Assembly: GCA_004144185.1 (NCBI GenBank)
Contig: SEFP01000002.1
Location: 62,001 to 126,000 of the forward strand
Reading direction: 5' to 3'
Source: Sphingobacteriales bacterium
GTDB taxonomy: Bacteria > Bacteroidota > Bacteroidia > Chitinophagales > Chitinophagaceae
DNA length: 64,000 nucleotides
Below the pieces are notes generated by a model. It was given only the letters and a program-made list of their open reading frames with translations, did no database searches and was not told the origin of the DNA. The translations under genes were made by a program, and so were the position numbers. Below, piece by piece: positions 47,308 to 54,970 of the stretch. Numbering within the stretch: the first letter of the stretch is position 1; every line of letters starts with the position of its first letter.

Positions 47308-48744
47308 TTACTTCAATGCAAACTCGTCGGAAATAATCGCCAGCGGCAGCGTGTAGCTGCTGTCTTCGTCTACGTTCCGGAAATACAAATTACCGCTGTA
47401 GTAGTCTATGTCAAAATCCTGTATAACTCCAAGACCGGCCGGCGGGATCTGAATCTTATTTTTCAACGTCATGTTGCGGTCATACCGGGCCAGAAAATAT
47501 GAGGTCTGAACCCGGTATAGCACGATTGCATCCTGATTGAAAGGATTGGTTCGCACCTGGAAGACGGCGAACGCCGATGAATCAATGTCCATAGACGCGC
47601 TGGATGTGTCAATCAGTTGGTTATAAATAACTTCCGGAATCAGGTCCGCTGATTGGGACGTTTCCAGATGATAGATTTTAGACCCTACCGGCGAAACAAA
47701 ATACGGATACTGGGCATATATCATTCCAAAGTGATTCTCTGAATATTTGCGACGGTTGGCTTCCGGAAGCGTTACCACATGGCAGTCCTTTTCAAACCGG
47801 ATTTCGGTACCTTTTTTCCGGTAAATCCGAAGAGGTCTGATAACCGTATCGGGGTGTTCCCGGATAATGTCCCTGTACATTTTCTGTGTATTGTTCATGC
47901 TGAACAGATATTGCTGACCAGGCATTGAATTGAACATAAAGAAGAAACTTTCGTGAACCGTATCCGGATGGATGATAGGCCATATCGTTGCGTGGGTACC
48001 GTCGCGGTCAAAATGAACCATGCACGATTCAATCCTCAATTGAATAGATGAGTCTTTTTTTCGGTAGCCGTTCCAGTACCGAAAAGACAAGGAAAAGCCG
48101 TCCTCATCCAGCTCAAACGACTGGTACGCTGCATTCATGTTCGACTCTTTGTTATACTTGAGCGAATGAGTCTGCCTGAATGAGGCGGCGTTGTTCGCAG
48201 AGAGCCGGGTCAGTAAAGAATCAAACGAAAAATCGCTGGAACGAATGGAAAACTTTAGTTGCCCTCCTGTACGGTCGTATACATCCAGCTTGCCGAGTTC
48301 CCGGTTAAATTTATAAATCTGGTCGCGATCGTACCGGATTAGGCTGTAGCTGCTTTCACCGGAATTCAACGGGCCTACTTTTGAGCGCGCAGTTGCATTA
48401 AAGGCTTTCAACAGCATACTATCCGCAATCATTCCGCTTTGATCGAGCAGAAATACAGCCGTTTCATTTTTAAAACCTTGATTGAGTCGCCTGTACAGCC
48501 CATCCGAAAAAATCGGATAAATTCCTTTCTCCTTAAAGCCGAACTTATATTCCAGTTCTGCCGTATCAGATCGGTCTCTGGCCGGAAATACGGCAAACAC
48601 CGGTACCTTGATGGCCGGAGTAAAAAGCTGAAGCGCGTTATAACAGGTAAAGCAAGCCCTATTATCGACTTTTATCAAAACGGACTGCGCTTTACCCTTA
48701 AAAGAGAACGGTGACAATAAAAGGCCAAGAAGTAGGTATTTCAT
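47308..48744 (-). CDS. large secreted CxxC protein, module copy 1
   Basis: A 478-residue protein with a signal peptide (ending FKGKAQ). The N-terminal thiol-containing segment VLIKVDNRACFTCYNAL has Cys31 and Cys34, and PVFAVFP follows, like a reduced thioredoxin-type start. A long beta-rich region follows (YKFNRELGKLDVYDR, FRYWNGYRKKD, SCMVHFDRDGTHATIWP, HPDTVHESFFFMFN, RRKYSENHFG, YPYFVSPVGSKIYHLET), suggestive of a propeller. It is a clear paralogue of the protein at 49482-50894 throughout. It lies 64 bp downstream of its small partner (48809-49114). I know no family name for it. Confidence 0.8.
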   Translation of the reverse strand: MKYLLLGLLLSPFSFKGKAQSVLIKVDNRACFTCYNALQLFTPAIKVPVFAVFPARDRSDTAELEYKFGFKEKGIYPIFSDGLYRRLNQGFKNETAVFLLDQSGMIADSMLLKAFNATARSKVGPLNSGESSYSLIRYDRDQIYKFNRELGKLDVYDRTGGQLKFSIRSSDFSFDSLLTRLSANNAASFRQTHSLKYNKESNMNAAYQSFELDEDGFSLSFRYWNGYRKKDSSIQLRIESCMVHFDRDGTHATIWPIIHPDTVHESFFFMFNSMPGQQYLFSMNNTQKMYRDIIREHPDTVIRPLRIYRKKGTEIRFEKDCHVVTLPEANRRKYSENHFGMIYAQYPYFVSPVGSKIYHLETSQSADLIPEVIYNQLIDTSSASMDIDSSAFAVFQVRTNPFNQDAIVLYRVQTSYFLARYDRNMTLKNKIQIPPAGLGVIQDFDIDYYSGNLYFRNVDEDSSYTLPLAIISDEFALK

Positions 48745-48808
48745 TTATGCACTTTTTCAAATGAAAATCCGGCTGGTTGATTATGATCAACCAGCCGGAT
48801 TCAGAGAA

Positions 48809-49114
48809 TCAATCTATAGTTACAAACATTTCGCCTGCCTTAATGCGCTCCACGACTTCATTCAAGATAACATTTGGATCTCTCTGATCATCAGGAGAAA
48901 CAGCTCTAACTCTTTTCCCATGAATATCAATGTTGATCATTCCACTTCTTACGTATATATCGACAGTGCATTTTCCAGAGGATGGTGTGCAACCTCTAGT
49001 CCCTCCCAATTGGAAAAAGGTATGACCAGGAATGTTCACATATGCATTCGGATCTGCGGCTTTTGAACCTATAAATCCAGCTACACAAAACGCCAACATA
49101 ATGAATTTTTTCAT
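48809..49114 (-). CDS. small secreted two-cysteine protein, module copy 1
   Basis: A 101-residue protein with a signal peptide (MKKFIMLAFCVAGFIGSKAA). The mature part has a GC-x6-C arrangement (Cys42 and Cys49), then VDIYV, ending in a short helix (NEVVERIKAGEMFV). It is a paralogue of the protein at 50968-51288 with the same cysteines and ending. It is the first gene of module copy 1. Confidence 0.8.
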   Translation of the reverse strand: MKKFIMLAFCVAGFIGSKAADPNAYVNIPGHTFFQLGGTRGCTPSSGKCTVDIYVRSGMINIDIHGKRVRAVSPDDQRDPNVILNEVVERIKAGEMFVTID

Positions 49115-49137
49115 AAAAACTATTTTTAAGTTTATTG

Positions 49138-49357
49138 CCTACTCTATTCTACGCTTTTCGGCTTCCGCGTTCTTATTCGTCGGCCAACGATATCACAAAC
49201 CTATAAAGTCCAGTTGCGAATACCACTACACAAACGCTGCTATTTAAGTGCAAAAAAATGCGTTGTTCCGGCGGTTATTGTACCTGCAAACATTGCAAAA
49301 GCCCTTTAGAAAGTAGTACTCAGACTTTTAGAGCAGCCCGTCAAATGTTCCGGAATC
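49138..49357 (-). promoter_or_regulatory. conserved promoter/leader region of module copy 1
   Basis: About 220 bp upstream of the small gene closely match 51315-51535 in the same relative place. Shared blocks include 29 bp at the start-codon side (49138-49166, one or no mismatch), the near-palindrome TCGTCGGCCAACGA (49177-49190), a minus-strand -7 box TAGGTTTG (49196-49203) and a 25-bp block at 49258-49282. The rest of the gap to 49481 holds no gene. Confidence 0.7.
49196..49203 (-). promoter_or_regulatory. -7 promoter box, module copy 1
   Basis: Reverse strand TAGGTTTG fits TAnnTTTG and is conserved in both modules. Confidence 0.55.
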
Positions 49358-49481
49358 AATCAGACCATACACAGCCAGGTGGCCACGAGAATGGCAACCA
49401 GTAGATATTTAATTTATAAATTTTTATTCAATTAAAAAACTGTTTCCGAAATCAAACTAAGCGGTGACTCACCCCAACCGA

Positions 49482-50894
49482 TTACATCAAAAGTTCCAGC
49501 GGCAGTGCGCAATAGCGCTGCTGTTCGTAGTTCTTCAGAAAAATCTGCCTGCCGTAATAATCAATCTCGAGATTGTGGAGGTATCCAAGACCGGTAGGCG
49601 GAATGACAATTGATTTTTGCAGGATCAGAGCAGTGCTGTATCTGGAAAGCCGGTATTGATTTTCTACCCGATATAGAATGGTGATACTTTTATCGAACGG
49701 ACTTACCATCGTACCATAAATGGCAAATCTGGAGGAGTCCTGATCAAGCTCATCCGAATCCCAGTCCATCAGGCTCTTATACAGTTTATCATCAATGATG
49801 CGGAGCTGTTTTCGGGTCTCCAAGTGGTAAATCACATTATTAACAGGCGTAACAAAGTACGGATAGTGCGTGATCGGCAGTCCATACTGATTCTCCGAAT
49901 ATTTTTGCCTTTGGATATCGGGCAGTTCAATAAAATCATACGTGTTCGCAGGACTCAGATGCCCATTCCGGATGCGATAGTTTGCTAGTGGCAGAATCCT
50001 GACTGCAGGATTTTCTTTGACAAGACTTTTATAAGAATGCCCCCGTCTAAAGAGACAAAATACATACTGGCTGTCAGGGGCCGCATTAAACATGAACATC
50101 AGATTTTCATACAAGGTATCCGGATGGACCACCGGATACAAAGCCGGATGCGTACCGTCTAAGTCGAATCGAACCATACAGGATTCATCTATCAGGCGAG
50201 CCGCGGTATCCCCAACAAGCCATGCATTCCAGTAGTGGAACAGTAGATTGATTCCGGAACTATCTGCTTCGTACCAGGTATAGGAAGCATTCATAGAGGA
50301 ATTCCGGTTCAGTTTAATTCCGTCTACCTCTTTAAAAGCATCCCTCCGTTGGTTAGGAAGTCTGGACACCAGCTGCTCAAACGGAAAAGAAGCTGAATTG
50401 ATAGAGAACAACAGCTCATTCGTTTGTCTGGAATACACATCCAGCTTACCCAGTCCTCTGTTGAACCTATAAATCCGATCGCGTGTGTACTGAACAGGAT
50501 TATAACCGGCATCAAAATCAGGCAATCCAGCGATCCTGATAAGCGAATCCGGACTCAGGTTTTTCAGATTCCACCGGTGCGTCTCTACACCGGATTCATT
50601 GAACACATGAACCGTCGTAGCCTTACTGTTTCCAGACAGACGGTTGTACATTGAATCGCTGAAGACAGCAGCAATGCCGCTTTTGATAAAACTATATTTA
50701 TACTCTAGCGCAGCCGTATCTTTTTGCTGCTTTTCCGGAAAGACCGCAAAAACCGGAAGGCTTCGTTTAGCATTAAAATGTTTTAAAGCGTTATAACAGG
50801 TTGCACATTCCTGATTATTGAACCTGATCAGCACAGTCTGCGCAGGTGCTTTTAGGGACATCAGAATGATTACGATATATACAATCTTGTTCAT
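49482..50894 (-). CDS. large secreted CxxC protein, module copy 2
   Basis: A 470-residue protein with a signal peptide (ending LKAPAQ) followed by VLIRFNNQECATCYNAL (Cys30 and Cys33) and LPVFAVFPEK. It matches the copy-1 protein along its length: YRFNRGLGKLDVYSR, SCMVRFDLDGTHPALYP, HPDTLYENLMFMFN, QRQKYSENQYG, YPYFVTPVNNVIYHLET, IPPTGLGYLHNLEIDYY. It lies 73 bp downstream of its small partner. Periplasmic or outer-membrane location is expected. Function is unknown. Confidence 0.8.
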   Translation of the reverse strand: MNKIVYIVIILMSLKAPAQTVLIRFNNQECATCYNALKHFNAKRSLPVFAVFPEKQQKDTAALEYKYSFIKSGIAAVFSDSMYNRLSGNSKATTVHVFNESGVETHRWNLKNLSPDSLIRIAGLPDFDAGYNPVQYTRDRIYRFNRGLGKLDVYSRQTNELLFSINSASFPFEQLVSRLPNQRRDAFKEVDGIKLNRNSSMNASYTWYEADSSGINLLFHYWNAWLVGDTAARLIDESCMVRFDLDGTHPALYPVVHPDTLYENLMFMFNAAPDSQYVFCLFRRGHSYKSLVKENPAVRILPLANYRIRNGHLSPANTYDFIELPDIQRQKYSENQYGLPITHYPYFVTPVNNVIYHLETRKQLRIIDDKLYKSLMDWDSDELDQDSSRFAIYGTMVSPFDKSITILYRVENQYRLSRYSTALILQKSIVIPPTGLGYLHNLEIDYYGRQIFLKNYEQQRYCALPLELLM

Positions 50895-50967
50895 TTTTAT
50901 CTTTTTTAATTTATATTAAAAGGTCACAGAGAAAGGTAAACATCTTCCTCTGTGACCGTTTCAGGCT

Positions 50968-51288
50968 TTAATGTTCTGCTACCGGGAATTGCTCCCCACC
51001 TTTTAAACGCTGAATCACTTCAGCAGCGATCTCATTGCCTGATCGGGTGTCTCGATCGTTTGTACCACTAATCATGATCCCACTTACTACCGTTTTGATA
51101 GTGTAATCATCCCAGACATAAACATCTACCCTGCATTTACCTTCCACAGGCATACATCCAACAAAATTTGATGTCCGAACGTAGCCAAAACCCGGCGCAT
51201 TCAAGGAACCAATTAACGTTCTTGCTTCTACACTTGAGCTGGTTAAAAGACCTGCAGCTGAAGCTACCAATACAAACAATTTTTTCAT
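50968..51288 (-). CDS. small secreted two-cysteine protein, module copy 2
   Basis: A 106-residue protein with a signal peptide (MKKLFVLVASAAGLLTSSSVEA). Mature Cys45 and Cys52 have the same GC-x6-C spacing as copy 1, then VDVYV, and a C-terminal helix NEIAAEVIQRLKGGEQFPV. It resembles the small secreted peptides of NVEALA type in size and placement before a large secreted protein, but the NVEALA motif itself is not present. Confidence 0.8.
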   Translation of the reverse strand: MKKLFVLVASAAGLLTSSSVEARTLIGSLNAPGFGYVRTSNFVGCMPVEGKCRVDVYVWDDYTIKTVVSGIMISGTNDRDTRSGNEIAAEVIQRLKGGEQFPVAEH

Positions 51289-51314
51289 AACAATAAAAAA
51301 ATTAAAAATGTCTT

Positions 51315-51535
51315 CCTACTCTATTCTACGCTTTTCGGCTTCCACGTTTGGGTTCGTTGGCCAACGATAGCACAAACCTATAGCGTCCGGTTCCGGATCC
51401 CGTTGCAAAAACACGGCTATTTCAGTGCAAAATGATGCGTTGTTCCGGCGGTTATTGTATATACACTAAAGCGCACTCCCCCCTTAGAAATTAATATTCA
51501 GCCTTTTGAAGCAGTACGTCCAATGGTCCGGAATC
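51315..51535 (-). promoter_or_regulatory. conserved promoter/leader region of module copy 2
   Basis: This is the counterpart of 49138-49357. It holds the perfect 14-bp palindrome TCGTTGGCCAACGA at 51354-51367, near the predicted transcription start, and the -7 box TAGGTTTG at 51373-51380 (minus). The conserved 25-bp block is at 51435-51459. Confidence 0.7.
51373..51380 (-). promoter_or_regulatory. -7 promoter box, module copy 2
   Basis: Reverse strand TAGGTTTG fits TAnnTTTG, immediately upstream of the palindrome. Confidence 0.55.
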
Positions 51536-51584
51536 CATGACCCCTTGAACTATCCAAAAGCCCCTATACGGGCACCTCAGATTT

Positions 51585-51606
51585 TGAGTGCGAAAATGAG
51601 TGCGAA
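51585..51606. repeat. two direct copies of TGAGTGCGAA before the HTH gene
   Basis: Copies lie at 51585-51594 and 51597-51606. The core also occurs as a pair upstream of the RHS locus (15133-15142 and 15154-15163, inverted). If translation starts at 51596 the second copy is coding. Confidence 0.4.
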
Positions 51607-51658
51607 CACTCCGCCGGACCGATCTGAAATGCTATTCTGGTCCCGATATTCGTTGCCT

Positions 51659-52039
51659 ATGCAGATCGGGGATAAAATCCGCAAGGCGCGGGAACATAAG
51701 AATCTAAGCCGAAGCTATCTGGCCGAGGTTCTTCAAATGGACGTGCGCACGTTCGAGCGCATCGAAAACAATCAGCGCGATCTGCACCTTAAAGAAGCCG
51801 CGCAACTGGCTCAGGCCTTGGATCTGACGCCCGAAATCTTGCTCTTCGGCGAACCTAAACTGATCTTTGAACGCCGCCCTTCAAGCAATTCTACGGATGC
51901 TTCCGGAACCGCGGTCCCCCCTACCCTCAGCGAGGTCAAGGCGCTGTACGAATCTGTCATTGCCCGGCTTGAAAAAGTCATTGCCGACAAAGACGTTCTC
52001 ATCGAGAATCTGCATCACCAGCTTCTAAAAAAGGCCTGA
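51659..52039 (+). CDS. XRE-family HTH transcriptional regulator
   Basis: A 126-residue DNA-binding protein from ATG 51659 (MQIGDKIRKAREHKNLS). A Cro/CI-type HTH covers about residues 3-58 (SRSYLAEVLQMDVRTFERIENNQRD). A linker and a C-terminal coiled coil follow (LSEVKALYESVIARLEKVIADKDVLIENLHHQLLKKA), probably for dimerisation. ATG 51596 is an alternative start adding 21 residues. It is divergent from the duplicated secreted module, so it is a candidate regulator of it; this is inference only. Confidence 0.85.
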   Translation: MQIGDKIRKAREHKNLSRSYLAEVLQMDVRTFERIENNQRDLHLKEAAQLAQALDLTPEILLFGEPKLIFERRPSSNSTDASGTAVPPTLSEVKALYESVIARLEKVIADKDVLIENLHHQLLKKA

Positions 52040-52096
52040 GCCTTCGCATCTACATTCCCGCACCCAAGCTTATCTTCGCGCAAATTTCCCGCAGGC

Positions 52097-53092
52097 ATGG
52101 CGCAGACTCCTTTTGGCAAAGAAACCTATCTGTACTGGTATGAAAGTATGCTGTTGCAACGGCGCTTCGAAGAGAAAGCCGGACAGCTCTACGGCCAGCA
52201 GAAAATCCGGGGCTTCTGCCATCTCTATATCGGTCAGGAAGCCGTCTCGGCCGGGATGATGACCGCCCTGCGCGATGACGACAATGTTATCACCGCCTAC
52301 CGCGATCACGGACTGGCTCTCGCCAAAGGCATCACTGCCGATGCTTGCATGGCTGAGCTCTACGGCAAGGCTACCGGCTGCACTAAAGGCAAAGGCGGTT
52401 CGATGCACTTTTTCTCAGCAGAACATCGATTCTTCGGCGGTCATGGGATCGTAGGCGGCCAGATCGGACTGGGAGCCGGGATCGCCTTCGCCGATCAGTA
52501 CAACAACACCGACCGGGTTACCATCTGTTTGTTTGGCGACGGTGCCGCCCGCCAGGGGATCCTGCACGAAACGTTCAACATGGCCATGCTGTGGAACCTG
52601 CCGGTCGTCTTTATCTGCGAAAACAACCACTACGCGATGGGTACCTCGGTCGAGCGGACGTCCAAGACGCTCGATATCTACCGGATGGCCGATGCGTATG
52701 ATATGCCCGGTGACACTGTCGACGGCATGAATCCGGAAACCGTTCACACCGCTATCGAACGTGCCGTAAAACGCGCCCGCGAAGGCAGCGGACCGACCTT
52801 CCTGGAAATTAAAACGTATCGCTACCGCGGCCACTCCATGAGCGACCCGGCCAAGTACCGGACCAAAGAAGAGGTAGAAGAATACCGTTCTAAAGATCCG
52901 ATTGAGTTGGCCAAAAAGCGTATTCTGGACGATAAATGGGCAACCGAAGACGAACTGGAAGCGATCAACGACCGCATCAAAGACGTAGTTTCTGCTTCAG
53001 TCGAATTTGCCGAAAAAAGTCCCTGGCCTGATGACAGCGAACTCTACGGCGATATTTATGCCGAAGACGACTATCCATACATTATGGATTAA
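52097..53092 (+). CDS. pdhA: pyruvate dehydrogenase E1 component, alpha subunit
   Basis: A 331-residue thiamine-diphosphate enzyme subunit that decarboxylates pyruvate. Visible blocks are YRDHGLALAKG, the GGSMHFFS loop, the TPP motif GDGAARQGILHETFNMA...NN (GDG to NNHY) and the phosphorylation-loop-like YRYRGHSMSDPAKYR. The E1 beta, E2 and E3 genes are not adjacent, since the next gene is a TPR protein; split pdhA is common in Bacteroidota. Confidence 0.94.
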   Translation: MAQTPFGKETYLYWYESMLLQRRFEEKAGQLYGQQKIRGFCHLYIGQEAVSAGMMTALRDDDNVITAYRDHGLALAKGITADACMAELYGKATGCTKGKGGSMHFFSAEHRFFGGHGIVGGQIGLGAGIAFADQYNNTDRVTICLFGDGAARQGILHETFNMAMLWNLPVVFICENNHYAMGTSVERTSKTLDIYRMADAYDMPGDTVDGMNPETVHTAIERAVKRAREGSGPTFLEIKTYRYRGHSMSDPAKYRTKEEVEEYRSKDPIELAKKRILDDKWATEDELEAINDRIKDVVSASVEFAEKSPWPDDSELYGDIYAEDDYPYIMD

Positions 53093-53193
53093 GGCATCCG
53101 GCCCCTCACTGCTTCTTACATTCGGAATCGCTGTTTCCGGAGCGTTCTACTCAACTTTCATACATTCGCTTTTTAGCTTCTTCGTATCTCAAC

Positions 53194-53895
53194 ATGGCCA
53201 CTGTCCAGAACCCAACACCTACTCCACCTTCTCCCCGCAGCGTACCGGTTGTAAAACCCGAAGTCAGCACGTTCGACCGCCTTCAGTATAAATACGAGCA
53301 GAACAAGCGCCGGATCAACACTATTATTTCAGTGATTGCCCTGGTGATTGTAGCCGGTGTAGGCTACCGGATTTATACGGGCTCGCAGAATGAAAAAGCC
53401 GCTACCGCCGTGGCCTACGCCCAGCGGTATTTTGAATCGGACTCGGCCAACCTGGCCCTGAACGGTGATGGACAGCATGCCGGTTTTCTGAAAATCATGA
53501 AGCGGTATAGCGGCACCAAAACCGCTAATCTCTGTCATTACTACGCTGGTGTTTGCTACCTGAAACTCGGTGATTACCCCAACGCCATTAAACAATTACA
53601 GGATTTTGATGGCAAAGGCACTAACGTCGGTGGCGCTGCCAAGGGCGCACTCGGCGATGCCTATATGGAAACCGGCAAAACAAAAGACGCGATCAAAGCC
53701 TATGAAAGCGCCGCAGAAGAAAACAATCTGGTGCTGACGCCGCTGTACCTGCAACGCGCCGGTATGGCCTACGAAATGGCTAACCAGCCGCAAGACGCCA
53801 TCAAAGCCTACAAGCGCGTACGCGATGCGTATCCTATGAGCCCACAGGCCCGCGACATGGATAAATATCTGGCCCGCCTCGGTTCGATCGACTAA
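53194..53895 (+). CDS. TPR membrane protein, YfgM-like
   Basis: A 233-residue protein with a Pro-rich cytoplasmic N-terminus and one transmembrane helix (about 42-60, INTIISVIALVIVAGVGYRI). Periplasmic TPR repeats follow (CHYYAGVCYLKLGDYPNAIKQL, ALGDAYMETGKTKDAIKAYESA, AGMAYEMANQPQDAIKAYKRV). The topology matches YfgM/BamD-like scaffold proteins. Partners are unknown. A strong terminator follows. Confidence 0.8.
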   Translation: MATVQNPTPTPPSPRSVPVVKPEVSTFDRLQYKYEQNKRRINTIISVIALVIVAGVGYRIYTGSQNEKAATAVAYAQRYFESDSANLALNGDGQHAGFLKIMKRYSGTKTANLCHYYAGVCYLKLGDYPNAIKQLQDFDGKGTNVGGAAKGALGDAYMETGKTKDAIKAYESAAEENNLVLTPLYLQRAGMAYEMANQPQDAIKAYKRVRDAYPMSPQARDMDKYLARLGSID

Positions 53896-53916
53896 ATTTT
53901 TCAGAACACCTGTACA

Positions 53917-53952
53917 AGCGCCTGTTTTTCCGGAAACAGGCGCTGTTTTTTT
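53917..53952 (+). terminator. terminator after the TPR gene
   Basis: An 11-bp perfect stem AGCGCCTGTTT/AAACAGGCGCT (53917-53927 with 53934-53944) has loop TTCCGG and is followed by a run of seven T. The loop plus stem forms a TTCCGGAA palindrome. Confidence 0.9.
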
Positions 53953-53964
53953 AGCCTTTCCATC

Positions 53965-54933
53965 ATGCCTTTACGACTGTTCCGGAATCTCATTGCCAGT
54001 TTTCTCGCACTCGTTGCAACGGGTTGTACATCGTCACTGTACCGCACACCTTCTACTGCCACACAGGCAGTCATCACACGTACTGTATTGCTGCCACAGA
54101 TGCCATCCGGCTCGGCACTCGTTCGACAGAAAAACACCCTCTATATTATTTCCGATGATGCCCCCTATATGTATTCATACACGCTTTCGTCCGGTCAAAC
54201 CGATAGCATTTGGATTCAGGCAACCAACAGTCGCCTGCACCGGATGCCGTGGCAGACCAAGCTGGATTTCGAAGCTGCGCTGACGGCTCCCTGGCAGGAT
54301 AAGACCTATATTTTTGCATTTGGTTCCGGAAGCCTGCCCATTTACCGGGAATGGATTGGGGTGTACTCGCCAGAAAAAGAGCTTCCTCAGGAGCGGCACG
54401 ATGCCCGGTCCCTGTATGCGCATCTGCGTCAGGTAGCCAATCTTCCGGAAAACGCATTCAATATCGAAGGTGCTGCACGAACACCCGATGGGGAGCTGAT
54501 CCTGCTCAACCGGGGACGGCAACAACTATTCCGGATGCGCTGGACCGATTTTACAACCTGGCTCACGACTCGGAAGCTACCACCAGTAACGGTTCAGGAA
54601 ACCCCAATTCCGGCTGAAGCTGCCTACACCTTTTCAGGCACGGAACCCCTCGACCACAATCAGTTGTTGTTTACAGCCTCCCTGGAAGCGACCAAAGACG
54701 CCAGCGCGGATGGCGCCATCGGGGGATCAGCTTTAGGCATCCTGGAGAAAGGAAAGCCAAACCGCTGGCAGGTAAAAACGTTCTGGCCGGTTCTGGATGC
54801 GTCTGGAAAGGTGGCGCTTGAAAAAATTGAAAGCGCTGTTCCACAGCCCGGAGACCGGACGGGACGGCGGTTTATCGCGCTGACCGATAACGATGACGGG
54901 CAAAGCAAGCTACTGTGGATCGAGCTCCGCTAG
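53965..54933 (+). CDS. lipoprotein with beta-propeller-like domain (DUF6929-like)
   Basis: A 322-residue protein with lipobox LVATGC near residue 21. The mature part is beta-rich with repeated strands (LVRQKNTLYIISDDAPYMYSY, DKTYIFAFGSGSLPIYREWIGVY, NAFNIEGAARTPDGELILLNRGRQQLFRM), consistent with a small propeller. It ends RFIALTDNDDGQSKLLWIELR. Function is unknown. Confidence 0.65.
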   Translation: MPLRLFRNLIASFLALVATGCTSSLYRTPSTATQAVITRTVLLPQMPSGSALVRQKNTLYIISDDAPYMYSYTLSSGQTDSIWIQATNSRLHRMPWQTKLDFEAALTAPWQDKTYIFAFGSGSLPIYREWIGVYSPEKELPQERHDARSLYAHLRQVANLPENAFNIEGAARTPDGELILLNRGRQQLFRMRWTDFTTWLTTRKLPPVTVQETPIPAEAAYTFSGTEPLDHNQLLFTASLEATKDASADGAIGGSALGILEKGKPNRWQVKTFWPVLDASGKVALEKIESAVPQPGDRTGRRFIALTDNDDGQSKLLWIELR

Positions 54934-54970
54934 CAACCCGTAATCCGGATTTTACAGTTTTCCGGAACGG

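Noticed and set aside
47308-51288. NVEALA peptide system
   Set aside because: Gene order is similar, but the NVEALA motif is not in the small proteins; kept only as a comparison.
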